From assembly GCF_014202345.1 (NCBI RefSeq), contig NZ_JACHGO010000006.1:124001-188000 (forward strand): a stretch of DNA of 64,000 bases, given 5' to 3'. The DNA comes from Desulfovibrio intestinalis (GTDB taxonomy: Bacteria; Desulfobacterota; Desulfovibrionia; Desulfovibrionales; Desulfovibrionaceae). Of the stretch, positions 32,019 through 40,869 are shown one piece after another (the stretch's first letter is position 1; each line of letters opens with the position of its first letter). The position numbers were made by a program, and so were the translations under genes. Under the pieces are notes generated by a model, which made no database searches, was not told where the DNA came from, and worked only from the letters and a program-made list of their open reading frames with translations.

Positions 32019-35000
32019 TTAGGCGTTTTCTACCATCTGCCGGGCAACTTCGCCAGACACGTCGGCGCTGGGCGCTTCCGGCTCGGCAACTCTGGCCCCA
32101 GCATCATCGCCGGAGGAAGCCTGAGACTGCGCGGCGGAGGCCACAGGCAGGGCAGCTTCCTTCAGGGCGGCGGTGTTGGTCAGGTCAATGAGGTCTCTTG
32201 CGTCAACTGCATGTTCGCCAGTGGTTTCTTCCGCCGTGGATGCGGGCTGAAGCACGCTGTCCAGACTGTCATCACCTTCGCGCAGAATGTCGTCCATTTC
32301 TGCAAGGGACTGCCCGGGGGTGTTGTATCCCTCATGGCTGTCAGAGGCCGCACTTTCAGTGGAGGAAGCGTCCCATATTCCGGTTTCGGAGTAGTTGGCG
32401 TTCATCGCATCGTCGTACAGGCTTTCATCCGCATCAAGGAAATCGCTGTCATCATTGGCAAAGAGCAGGGTGGAGTAGGCATCACTGTCAAAGTCGTGGT
32501 GCAGCGGGTCAATACCGTCGCCAGAGTCATTGTTGTCAGTGCCGCCGTGCCCAAAGCCGTCGTGGTCCTGGGGAGCATCGAAGGCGGCTGAGAACGATTC
32601 CGGTTGCGCGTCCGAAGTGCTGGTGAAGGATACCTTGTCTCCGTCTACCTTACCCAGAAAGCCGGAAAGAATGCCCTGCAGCGTGGCTTCGTCTGCACCT
32701 GACCATCCGCCGTCGATCTGGAACTGCACCGAGGTCAGACCCGCGAAGAAGCCGATATCCGTCAGGCCGTTGAGCCAGTCGGCATAGCGGCTTGCGAATT
32801 CGTTCATGTCGCTGGCCTGCAAGATCAGGGTAAAGGTGTTGTCCGCATTGGCCACGATATTGAGGCTGCCCTGGGCAACGTTGCCAGCCACCGTCACCGT
32901 ATTGCCGGAGCCAGAAACCACAATCTTGTTTTCACTGGCTGCATTGCCGTCAGTCTTGATGTTGCCCTGAATGGTTATCTGGCTGCCAGCGCCAAGCGAA
33001 ATTTCATTCCTGCCGCCGTCATTGGCGCTCAGAGCCGTACCCTGACCGTCCTGCGCAGTGATGTTCACGCTGCTGTTCTGGCCGCCGTTGATGATGTTCA
33101 GCGAGCCGCCGCCCTTGGCCCACATGGCAACGGCATTGTTGGCCCCCGCCGCTGTGGCGGTGATGGACACGGTCACCGAACCGTCGCTGTTGATTTCGTT
33201 ATGGCCGCCGTTCAAGGCAGACATGGCCGTAGCATTATTGGTTGTTCCCGGCGCATAATTGGCCGTCACGTTCACGTTGCCGGAATCGAGGCTGAGGATG
33301 TTACTGCTGCTGGCCCCGCTGGCCTGCATGCCGAAGAGTTCGCCTTCAACATCGATGCTGCCGTGCCCGTCTATGGAAACGTCATTGTAGCCAGCGCCTA
33401 TAACTTCCATGCCCCGGGCGCCTGAGATGTTTATGGTGCCTCCGTCGCTGGCAGTAATCTGGTTGTCGCCAGCGTTGGAAACGAAGAGCCCCGCGCCTTC
33501 TGTGGGCGGTCCGGCGGGGCTTGATTCCTGTCTGGCTCCGGAAATGTCGATATTCTTGCCAATGATGTAGTTGGCTCCACCGCTGGTGGCAGACACGCCG
33601 TACTGGCCGGAGACATTCACCGTGCCGCCGGGGGCATGAATGCTGTTGGCGGAAAGCGCGCCGTCAGCGGACATGCCGTCCCACTCGCCAGTGACGGTGA
33701 TGACGTTGCTGCCCTGGCCCACGACTTCGTTACGGCCGCCGCCCGTGGCGTTCATGCCAGTCGCGCCGCCTTCAATGGTGATGGCGGTATCGCCCTGTCC
33801 AATGATCTTGTTGCCCACATGAGCGGCCCCGCCAGTGTTGGCGGTGGCGTAGACGGCGCTGGAATCGCCCTTGATGGTGATGCTGCCGCCCGTGCCTGTG
33901 ACGGTGTTGTTGCCCATGCCAGAGGCATTGAGGCCTGATGAGGAGCCGGAGATGTTCACATCCCTGCCAGTGACTTCATTACTGCCATCGGCTGCCACAA
34001 TCGCGCTGCCGTTGCTGGCGGTGACAGTAACCGTACCTTGCTCGGCGGTGAGCGTGTTGTTGGAGCTCTGGTTAAAGGCACCAGCGCCGAAGATTTCGCC
34101 TTCCACGGTGATATTGCCCTGGCCTTCCACAGACACGTCATTGCTGCCGCCGGAAAGGGCTTCGAGCCCACGGTGCCCCGTGACGGTCACGTTGCCGTCC
34201 ATTGCGGTGACTTCGTTGATGCTGCCGCCGGAAGCGAAGATGCCAGCCGCGCCGGACATGCCGCCGCCGGGCACGGTTTGGCCCGAAGCGCCCGTGATGT
34301 TCACGTTCTTGCCGATGATGTAGTTGGCTCCGTTTCTGATGGCGGAAAGCCCTTCGGCATCCTGCCCCGTGACGTTGACGGTTCCGTCCACAGCCAGAAT
34401 GCTGTTGGCGGAAAGCGCGCCGTCAGCGGACATGCCGTCCCACTCGCCAGTGACGGTGATGACGTTGTTGCCCTGGCCCACGACTTCGTTACGGCCGCCG
34501 CCCGTGGCGTTCATGCCAGTCGCGCCGCCTTCAATGGTGATGGCGGTATCGCCCTGTCCAATGATCTTGTTGCCCACATGAGCGGCCCCGCCAGTGTTGG
34601 CGGTGGCGTAGACGGCGCTGGAATCGCCCTTGATGGTGACGCTGCCGCCTGTGCCTGTGACGGTATTGCTGCCCAGGCCAGCGGCATTGAGGCCTGATGA
34701 GGAACCAGTGATGTTCACATCCTTGCCAGTGACTTCATTGCTGCCGTCCGCAGCCACAAGCGCGCTGCCGTTGCTGGCGGTAACAGTAACCGCGCCCTGT
34801 TCGGCGGTGAGCTTGTTGTTGGAGCTCAGGTTAAAGGCACCAGCGCCGAAAATTTCGCCTTCTACGGTGATATTGCCCTGGCCTTCCACAGACACGTCAT
34901 TGCTGCCGCCAGAAACGGCCTCGAGCCCACGGTGTCCCGTGACAGTCACGTCGCCGTCCATTGCGGTGACTTCGTTGATGCTGCCTCCGGAAGCGAAGAT

Positions 35001-36593
35001 TCCAGCCGCGCCGGACATGCCGCCGCCGGGCACGGTTTGGCCCGAAGCGCCCGTGATGTTCACGTTCTTGCCAATAACATAGTTGGCTCCGTTGCCAGTG
35101 GCGGCCAAACCCTCAACGGATTGGCCCGTAATGTCTATTGTGCCGTGTTGGTTGGAGATATAGTTGGATGATCCGGCCCCGTCAGCATACACGCCTTCAT
35201 CTTCACCGATGATGGTAAGGGGCTTGTCGCCAGTGTTAATGATGCTGTTCTGACCGCCGTTCTCGGCATAGACGCCCGCGCCGCTGCCCTCCACAAGAAT
35301 CTGATTGCCGGAAATGGTGTTGCTGCCCTGGCTGGCCGCCACGCCGTGGCCAGAGGTGTTGCTGATGTGGACTTGCCCCTTGCCCATATCTATGGAGTTG
35401 GAAGCGTTGCCACCCTCGGCACTCACTCCGTCATGCACGCGCAGGGTGCCGTCATAGGATGTAACGGCAGTTGCACCGCCAGTGTTGATCACGCCCTTGT
35501 TCATGAGAATGGTATTGAAGTCGTGCCCCATGTCAGACGGGTTGCCGCTGGCGTGGACGTAACTGCCGCCAATAAGGCTGTCGTTGAGCACAATATCGTT
35601 ATTCTTGGAGGACGAGGTGATGTGGTAGCTGCCGTTTTGGCCGGAACCTTGGTGGTATTCGCCGATATAGTCCGTGCCAAGGCCGGAAACGGCGCCATAC
35701 TCTTCGTCATAGTCAGCCGAATTGAAATAGGTGCCCTGCGTGCCCACAACTTCGACCTTATATTCCGAAGTTTGGCCGTTCATGGTCACGGTTACGGTTA
35801 CAAAGCCGCGCAGGAAGGAGTCGTCGCCTGTCTGTTGCAGCATTTGCAGGCCTTGGGGACTCAGCTTGAAAACCAGCTGACCGTTTTCCACAACAGGGTC
35901 AGCAAGCCAGCTGTTGTCCCAGTCAGCCGGAAAAGACCAGGCGACAGCATAGGAACCTGCGGGCGCGCCAGAAAGGTTTACTACGGAACCGTCGGCATTT
36001 TTGAAAAATATGGGCGTGGTCACAACATGGTCGGCGCTGTTGGGGCCAGTGTTGTACATGACCGCGCGAACGTCGGCCGCAAAGCTCTGTCCAATGGGCG
36101 GCACCGTGGGCGGAGACGTGGGGCCTTCGCCTGAAACGGGACCGGAGTTGTTGACCGCGCCAAGATTCATGAGGGGCGCAGCCAGTTGGCTCTCCATACT
36201 GACGGCTGAACCGGGAATGCTCATGTCCAGACCATCCAGGTGGTCTATGCCCGAGGCCAGGTCGGCATTGCCCATTTCGTTGTAGCGGGCGCTGCGTGCT
36301 GCTTCGGGGCCAGCAGCCGGGGCAAGGTCAGGGCCAAGGGCCGCAAAAAAGTCAGAACCGGAGAGAATCTGACCGCCAACTTCAAATTCGGGCAGGTTTT
36401 CTCCTGTAAAGTCTACGTAAAAATCTTCTATGAGTATGCTGGAGCCGTCGTCAAAAACGAAAACAAGGTTTTCGCCCTGACGTTCAACAGTTGCTTCTTC
36501 AAGCACGAAATCCATGCTGATTCTGCTGCCGGGAGCGGCTTTTACTGTGGTGTGCTGTCCAGCCGTGGGGTGAGCAAGTATGATGGTGTTCAT
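32019..36593 (-). CDS. Large repeat-rich putative surface adhesin
   Basis: 1524 residues. N-terminal module (about 1-90), ENLVFVFDDGSSILIEDFYVD and FEVGGQILSGSDFFAALG, resembles the prefix domain of large Bap/LapA-type proteins exported by type I systems. Residues about 165-290 form an Ig-like segment. From about 330 to 1250 runs a long Asn/Gly/Ser/Thr array of short beta-strand repeats (GGSNDVSVEGQGNITVEG, GNKIIGQGDTAITIEGG), as in parallel beta-helices. Two units of 253 residues (759 bp) are almost identical and a third is diverged. The C-terminal 250 residues are acidic, with DxD-rich clusters. There is no Sec signal. AGGAGAAATC precedes the ATG. No transporter genes are in view; a role in adhesion or biofilm is an inference. 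Confidence 0.8.
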   Translation of the reverse strand: MNTIILAHPTAGQHTTVKAAPGSRISMDFVLEEATVERQGENLVFVFDDGSSILIEDFYVDFTGENLPEFEVGGQILSGSDFFAALGPDLAPAAGPEAARSARYNEMGNADLASGIDHLDGLDMSIPGSAVSMESQLAAPLMNLGAVNNSGPVSGEGPTSPPTVPPIGQSFAADVRAVMYNTGPNSADHVVTTPIFFKNADGSVVNLSGAPAGSYAVAWSFPADWDNSWLADPVVENGQLVFKLSPQGLQMLQQTGDDSFLRGFVTVTVTMNGQTSEYKVEVVGTQGTYFNSADYDEEYGAVSGLGTDYIGEYHQGSGQNGSYHITSSSKNNDIVLNDSLIGGSYVHASGNPSDMGHDFNTILMNKGVINTGGATAVTSYDGTLRVHDGVSAEGGNASNSIDMGKGQVHISNTSGHGVAASQGSNTISGNQILVEGSGAGVYAENGGQNSIINTGDKPLTIIGEDEGVYADGAGSSNYISNQHGTIDITGQSVEGLAATGNGANYVIGKNVNITGASGQTVPGGGMSGAAGIFASGGSINEVTAMDGDVTVTGHRGLEAVSGGSNDVSVEGQGNITVEGEIFGAGAFNLSSNNKLTAEQGAVTVTASNGSALVAADGSNEVTGKDVNITGSSSGLNAAGLGSNTVTGTGGSVTIKGDSSAVYATANTGGAAHVGNKIIGQGDTAITIEGGATGMNATGGGRNEVVGQGNNVITVTGEWDGMSADGALSANSILAVDGTVNVTGQDAEGLSAIRNGANYIIGKNVNITGASGQTVPGGGMSGAAGIFASGGSINEVTAMDGNVTVTGHRGLEALSGGSNDVSVEGQGNITVEGEIFGAGAFNQSSNNTLTAEQGTVTVTASNGSAIVAADGSNEVTGRDVNISGSSSGLNASGMGNNTVTGTGGSITIKGDSSAVYATANTGGAAHVGNKIIGQGDTAITIEGGATGMNATGGGRNEVVGQGSNVITVTGEWDGMSADGALSANSIHAPGGTVNVSGQYGVSATSGGANYIIGKNIDISGARQESSPAGPPTEGAGLFVSNAGDNQITASDGGTINISGARGMEVIGAGYNDVSIDGHGSIDVEGELFGMQASGASSSNILSLDSGNVNVTANYAPGTTNNATAMSALNGGHNEINSDGSVTVSITATAAGANNAVAMWAKGGGSLNIINGGQNSSVNITAQDGQGTALSANDGGRNEISLGAGSQITIQGNIKTDGNAASENKIVVSGSGNTVTVAGNVAQGSLNIVANADNTFTLILQASDMNEFASRYADWLNGLTDIGFFAGLTSVQFQIDGGWSGADEATLQGILSGFLGKVDGDKVSFTSTSDAQPESFSAAFDAPQDHDGFGHGGTDNNDSGDGIDPLHHDFDSDAYSTLLFANDDSDFLDADESLYDDAMNANYSETGIWDASSTESAASDSHEGYNTPGQSLAEMDDILREGDDSLDSVLQPASTAEETTGEHAVDARDLIDLTNTAALKEAALPVASAAQSQASSGDDAGARVAEPEAPSADVSGEVARQMVENA
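33565..35082 (-). repeat. Tandem 759-bp repeats inside the adhesin gene
   Basis: Two units (34324-35082 and 33565-34323) repeat with exact period 759 bp and few differences; equivalent ANYxIGKN codons fall near 33555, 34314 and 35073. The units are in frame, so recombination would change repeat number without a frameshift. Confidence 0.9.
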
Positions 36594-36975
36594 GATTTCT
36601 CCTGCATACGGCCATACGTGGTTGCGCTGGCGGTATGATCCAAAATATCTGGGGCTGCGTGGCGGTTATGGCAGTGCGTGGCTTTTTGTCCCGGGGCTGC
36701 CTGCTCCAGCCAAGCCGCGTGGTCGCGGTTTGCTGTGCGTTGGTATGCCTTCAGGTACAAGATGTACTGCTGCAAAAACGCCGTGCGGCGAAGTAGTGGC
36801 TTTGGGAGGGGGAACAGGGATAAGGCTGTTCCGTGTTCCAGGCCGATGCCCCTTTCAGGTACGGCCCGACTCGGATTTCTGTGCAGATCCCGAGCATTGA
36901 TGCTTTGGGCAAGGTCGTGGGGCACCTTGCGTAAGCAGGGCAGCGAATGCATAACCACATGCTTACATGCAGTAA

Positions 36976-37002
36976 ATTGACACGTTACGGGGTATTGTCA
37001 AT
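36976..37002. promoter_or_regulatory. Inverted repeat ATTGACA-N13-TGTCAAT
   Basis: Perfect 7-bp arms (36976-36982 and 36996-37002) about 385 bp upstream of the adhesin start. It may be an operator; the left arm also contains a TTGACA -35-like hexamer. Confidence 0.3.
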
Positions 37003-37601
37003 GGTATTGCGAGTAATTCTTAATAAGAGGGCCTATATTACCATACTAACCAGCTAAAGTGCTTAATGTTTTATTTTTAAAATACTTTGTCAGGTGAATA
37101 TATTGGTATCTATATTAACAGTGATCGGAACTAAATTCCCCAATATGGTCTTCTGTACCTGCATGATTTTATTTATATGCACCTTGGTAGCTTGGAATAG
37201 TTATACCTATTATGATATTTTGAATGATATTTAAAATCTGCAGCCATAAAACATGTTTATTGTATGCTCTATTGCTGATTATCAAGTTTTTTAGCAGCAT
37301 AGTGTGTGTTAGGGGATGCTGCAAACGTGTTTTGAATAATTTTTAAGCCCAATGATGCCTGAAAGCAGTATGTACTATGCGGTTTATTGGGTTGCCGTAT
37401 TGTTATGTACAATATAAATCTTCAATAATTGTTTGCTCAGTAGCAAATCCACGTGGGCGACGTTACTATCGGGTTTTCAAACAACGGGCACCCGTTGCGT
37501 TGATTGAGCGCGTATCGTTCACATGTCCGGGCGTGAATTGCCTTGCGTTGCTTCTTATAAAATTTAAATAAAACAGAGTGTTATTGTGTTTTTGGCGTAA
37601 T

Positions 37602-37617
37602 TGTGTAACTATGCACA
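37602..37617. promoter_or_regulatory. CRP/FNR-family-like site
   Basis: TGTGT-AACTAT-GCACA has the TGTGN-N6-NCACA geometry of CRP/FNR-family sites, about 220 bp before the Omp start. Single-site matches like this are weak evidence. Confidence 0.25.
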
Positions 37618-37834
37618 CTACCATTGTATGGGTGTTTTGCATAAAGCAATTCTAAGTTGTGCGATAAAAGGAAGGGGTTAGGTGTTTTTGCTGCGAGTTT
37701 TCTTCATTAATTTCTTATTAATCAGATATAGTAGTTGAACTAAAGAATGCCAGAGTGTACTTTTTTCAAAAGTCTAGGCTATATTGCAAGATGAGTGGTC
37801 AGATGTGTAGTAATTTAAAAAGATTGGAGGGAAC

Positions 37835-38509
37835 ATGTTTAAACGCGTTTTTCTCGCCACGTTGTTGTCATTGGCGCTTTCTGTTTCTGCCTTTGCGGCA
37901 GATAATGGCTTCTATATGGGCCTGAAATTTATTGATTCCATCCAGAGCACGGGCGATATTTCCAGGGGGGGAGAAGCCAACACTGTCGATATAAACAGTT
38001 ACTCGCAGAACACCATTGGTGGTGGAGCTTTTGTCGGATTTGACTTTTTCCCCATGTATCAAGTTCCAGTTCGCGCTGAAATTGAGTACGCCATTCGCAC
38101 CAATAGCGAGACTGAATGGGACTCCAAGTACGATCGTGATGCTACTCTCAAGGGGCAGTGGAACCTGCAGACCCTGTTCTTGAATGCGTACTGGGATTTC
38201 CGTAATGATACGGCCTTCACGCCGTATATTGGAGCTGGTGTTGGCATGGGCTTCATTCAGAGCAAATACAAGGCGGAAATCGCAGGTTTCGGTAGCGATA
38301 GCTTTACCGAAACAAACACTGTCTTTGCCTGGAACGCAGGCGCGGGCGTAGCCTATGCCATTACCGACAACCTGTCCGCTGACCTGGCGTACCGTTTCGT
38401 GGGCCTTGGCTATCATGAAAATGAAAAGACCGTGGACAATGAAAAGTTCAAGGTCGGCATGGCCCCGTATGCCAATGAATTCAGCCTGGGCATTCGTTAC
38501 ACGTTCTAA
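37835..38509 (+). CDS. Outer membrane beta-barrel protein
   Basis: 224 residues with a signal peptide (1-21, ending SAFAA), then alternating amphipathic strands of an OmpX/Omp25-like eight-stranded barrel: FYMGLKFIDS, TIGGGAFVGFDFFPMY, VRAEIEYAIR, LNAYWDFRND, FTPYIGAGVGMGFI, LSADLAYRFVGLGYHE and the C-terminal FSLGIRYTF, whose last Phe is the outer membrane assembly signal. GGAGGGAAC precedes the ATG. A strong terminator follows, so it is monocistronic. It is divergent from the large adhesin gene. Function (porin, adhesion, structural) unknown. Confidence 0.9.
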   Translation: MFKRVFLATLLSLALSVSAFAADNGFYMGLKFIDSIQSTGDISRGGEANTVDINSYSQNTIGGGAFVGFDFFPMYQVPVRAEIEYAIRTNSETEWDSKYDRDATLKGQWNLQTLFLNAYWDFRNDTAFTPYIGAGVGMGFIQSKYKAEIAGFGSDSFTETNTVFAWNAGAGVAYAITDNLSADLAYRFVGLGYHENEKTVDNEKFKVGMAPYANEFSLGIRYTF

Positions 38510-38532
38510 AATCGGTTTTTCTGACAGTCCTG

Positions 38533-38563
38533 ACAGGGCCGCCTTTTGGCGGCCCTGTTTTTT
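38533..38563 (+). terminator. Terminator of the beta-barrel gene
   Basis: ACAGGGCCGCC (38533-38543), loop TTTT, GGCGGCCCTGT (38548-38558) and six T (38558-38563). Confidence 0.92.
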
Positions 38564-38807
38564 GTATGTAGGAAATTCCCGGGCTAGCAACCTTTTGGAG
38601 AAAATCGGCACTGACGCTCTGATTGTCACTGTAGTAGCGACGCTCAGTATAACATTTGGATGCGGCAAACTGAGCTTGCCTGCGTCAGCTTGGCGCAATG
38701 TCGTACGGGAAAGAGTGGGTGGGCTTTCAATGCGGGGTGCTTGAATTCAGGCTGCTGGCGCAGGGGGAATCTGTGGGTATATGAGGAGAGATCGTTGGCT
38801 GACGGGC

Positions 38808-38852
38808 ACAAAAAAATCAGCTCACGTTCATAGAGTGAACGTGAGCTGATTT
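38808..38852 (-). terminator. Terminator of tRNA-Ser
   Basis: Perfect 17-bp arms (38814-38830 and 38836-38852). On the minus strand the hairpin is followed by a run of T, 10 bases past the CCA end of the tRNA. Confidence 0.9.
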
Positions 38853-38862
38853 AATAACATTA

Positions 38863-38952
38863 TGGCGGAGGGGGAGGGATTTGAACCCCCGGAAGGCTCA
38901 CACCTTCAACGGTTTTCAAGACCGCCGCGATCAACCGCTCTGCCACCCCTCC
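38863..38952 (-). tRNA. tRNA-Ser (UGA anticodon)
   Basis: Read on the minus strand it starts GGAGGGGTGGCAGAGCGGTT, has the anticodon loop CTTGAAA (anticodon TGA), a long class II variable arm (TTGAAGGTGTGAGCCTTC region), GGTTCAAATCC in the T arm, acceptor CCCCTCC, discriminator G and an encoded CCA. Length 90 with CCA is usual for Ser. Confidence 0.97.
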
Positions 38953-39250
38953 GCAGGGTGCGCGCGTTGGCGTTGCACAAGCTAGTAATGTATTCTGCGC
39001 TGAAATTCAAGGGCGGGGCGTCACAGTAACCTGAATATTGCGCTCGTGCGCCACGGCAGCCACACAATAGTCTGTTTTCAGGCGGCATTTGCCGTACCCG
39101 TTCGAATGCGTTCGCATGCCGCCACCCGTGTTGTGCCTCGCTTTGCGCCGCCGGATGGTGCTATGCCTGACGGTGCCTTGGTGGATGGGACCTACCCGAT
39201 GGGACTCTGGCGGGTGGGCATCTGAAAAATGGGCGCTGCGGCATAAATAA
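38953..39250. other. Region between tRNA-Ser and hup, no gene
   Basis: It holds the minus-strand promoter region of the tRNA (AT-richer stretch 38978-39010). Short ORFs lack support. Confidence 0.4.
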
Positions 39251-39290
39251 AAAAGACGGCGCGTTCTCCTAGTAGTGGGAGAACGCGCCG
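39251..39290 (-). terminator. Terminator of the HU gene
   Basis: CGGCGCGTTCTCC (39257-39269) and GGAGAACGCGCCG (39278-39290) are perfect arms; on the minus strand TCTTTTTTATTTA follows. It starts 23 bases past the stop. Confidence 0.9.
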
Positions 39291-39312
39291 CAAAAACTCT
39301 ATGAAGCCATAT

Positions 39313-39588
39313 TTATTTGATGGCGTCCTTCAGGCCCTTGCCGGGCGTGAATTTGGCAACCTTGCTGGCCGGAATGGTGATTTCCTTGCCAGTGCGGGGG
39401 TTGCGACCCTTGCGGGCGGCGCGTTCCACAACCTTGAAGCTACCGAAACCGGTGAAGGTTACGGATTCGCCAGAGGCCAGGGCTTCACGCAGGGAGGCCA
39501 CAACGGCGTCAAGGGCTTCTTCAGCCTTGGCCTTGGTGGGCAGGCCGGCTTTGGCATGGATTTTTTCAACGAGCTCAGCTTTAGTCAT
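39313..39588 (-). CDS. hup: HU family DNA-binding protein
   Basis: 91 residues, a complete HU/IHF-fold nucleoid protein acting as a dimer to bend and compact DNA. Features: MTKAELVEKIHAKAG, a helix to residue 40, VTFTGFGSFKVVERAARKGRNPRTG (the signature and DNA-contacting arm with the tip NPRTG), then IPASKVAKFTPGKGLKDAI. GGAGAAGCATC precedes the ATG. Monocistronic, with its own terminator and a long leader (about 190 bases if the promoter at 39782-39810 is right). Confidence 0.97.
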   Translation of the reverse strand: MTKAELVEKIHAKAGLPTKAKAEEALDAVVASLREALASGESVTFTGFGSFKVVERAARKGRNPRTGKEITIPASKVAKFTPGKGLKDAIK

Positions 39589-39781
39589 GATGCTTCTCCA
39601 TAAAGGATTTCGGTTTGTTCCCTGATTGGTGCCATATCGGACCAGACACGGCGGTATGGCCGGAGGGCGGTGGCCCGACGGGCCGATCTCGCATGGGATA
39701 GTCGCTGCTATGCCAACCCGACACAGCGCGCCATGGGGGATTTCGAACGATGACGTTTTATTGCGCCGTCAGACTGTTGTT

Positions 39782-39810
39782 TCATTACGTTAGCGATGTT
39801 TTTCTGTCAA
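39782..39810 (-). promoter_or_regulatory. Candidate sigma-70 promoter for hup
   Basis: On the minus strand TTGACA (39810-39805), 17 bases, then TAATGA (39787-39782). The -35 is perfect and the -10 weak. Confidence 0.4.
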
Positions 39811-39812
39811 CG

Positions 39813-39846
39813 AAAAAGCTTGAAACGCGCGCCGCTCAAGCTTTTT
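39813..39846 (-). terminator. Terminator of murI
   Basis: Perfect 11-bp arms AAAAAGCTTGA (39813-39823) and TCAAGCTTTTT (39836-39846), with T5 in both orientations, 100 bases past the murI stop. Confidence 0.8.
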
Positions 39847-39945
39847 GACCTTGCGTGTCCCCAAAAAGACATATCTGCAAGGGCTATGGCTACGCTTGAA
39901 TTGCTTGGATAGTCCTGTGAAATAGCTGAAAATAAAAACCAATTA

Positions 39946-40824
39946 TTAAAGATCTACCAAAGTTACTTCGCCGTCGGCCATGTCCCGCCCCAAAAACAGG
40001 CTGCCAGTGCGGATAAAGCGGGCAACGTGGTCTGTTGTCAAAAAAAGGCTTTTCCCGTGACGATCTTTTTTTGTTGCATTGTCGGCAAGCTGATCTTCGG
40101 GGTGCAGCAGGTGCAGACGGGCCAGTTCTTCAGCCACAAATTCCGCAGTGGTCGCAGCGGAGTCTACAATGTTTACCTCCGGCCCTACAACCTCGCGCAA
40201 CGCTCCCTGAAGCAGGGGATAGTGCGTGCAGCCAAGCAGCATTGTGTCGGGCAGCGTGGCGTCAGTCCCCTGATTTTCACCTTCGGGCGCGTCAAAAAAA
40301 CCTTCAAGGTAGCGGCGGGCAATGCCTTCCACAATGGGGCCGTTCATCCAGCCTTCTTCGGCCAGGGGCACAAAGAGGTTGCAGGCGCGTACCAGCACAG
40401 TGGCTTCGGGGCGAATGTGCGCAATGGCCTGCTGGTAGGCTCCGCCGTTAATGGTGGCCTCTGTGGCCAGCACGACAATGCGTCCGTTGCGGCTGGCAGC
40501 GGCTGCGGCCTGAGCGCCGGGTTCCACCACTCCCAAAACGGGCAGGGGGGCAAAGTGTTCGCGCAAAACGGGCAAAGCTGCCGCCGTAGCTGTATTGCAG
40601 GCCACTACCAGCATTTTTACGCCCATATCAACCAGCTTTTGCGCGGCCTTGAGCGTATAGCGAATAATGGTGTCGCGGCCCTTGGTGCCGTAGGGCAGCC
40701 GGGCTGTGTCGCCGAGATAGAGCAGGTCTTCGCCGGGCAAACGCTGCGCCAGAGCCTTGAGAACGGTGAGGCCGCCCATGCCGGAATCGAAAAGGCCAAT
40801 GGGCAGCCGGGAATTCGAATTCAT
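39946..40824 (-). CDS. murI: Glutamate racemase MurI
   Basis: 292 residues. Interconverts L- and D-glutamate for peptidoglycan, cofactor-free, cytoplasmic. Two catalytic cysteines are visible, C76 in VVACNTATA and C199 in LGCTHYPLL; the substrate loop FDSGMGGLTVL is at residues 12-22 and GDTARLPYG at 38-46. The C-terminus (about 240-292) is slightly longer than the core, ending LGRDMADGEVTLVDL. It is preceded by the TauE/SafE gene 45 bp upstream on the same strand, probably in one transcript, and followed by its own terminator. Confidence 0.96.
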   Translation of the reverse strand: MNSNSRLPIGLFDSGMGGLTVLKALAQRLPGEDLLYLGDTARLPYGTKGRDTIIRYTLKAAQKLVDMGVKMLVVACNTATAAALPVLREHFAPLPVLGVVEPGAQAAAAASRNGRIVVLATEATINGGAYQQAIAHIRPEATVLVRACNLFVPLAEEGWMNGPIVEGIARRYLEGFFDAPEGENQGTDATLPDTMLLGCTHYPLLQGALREVVGPEVNIVDSAATTAEFVAEELARLHLLHPEDQLADNATKKDRHGKSLFLTTDHVARFIRTGSLFLGRDMADGEVTLVDL

Positions 40825-40869
40825 GCTGTATCCTTTGAATGGGCCGCCCCAAACAAAGAAAGGCAGCCG

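Larger units (their letters stand above)
36594..37834. other. 1.24-kb AT-rich gap upstream of the adhesin and Omp genes
   Basis: No ORF with a start signal and normal composition is seen. From about 36960 to 37834 the sequence is clearly richer in A+T than its surroundings. It serves as the divergent control region of the adhesin (minus) and the beta-barrel gene (plus). An unannotated RNA is possible. Confidence 0.6.

Noticed and set aside
36590-36958. 122-codon frame upstream of the adhesin
   Set aside because: It overlaps the adhesin start and its ribosome-binding site, and shows no protein-like features.
38863-38952. tRNA-Ser as an integration site for a genomic island
   Set aside because: No integrase and no repeated copy of the tRNA 3' end were found nearby.
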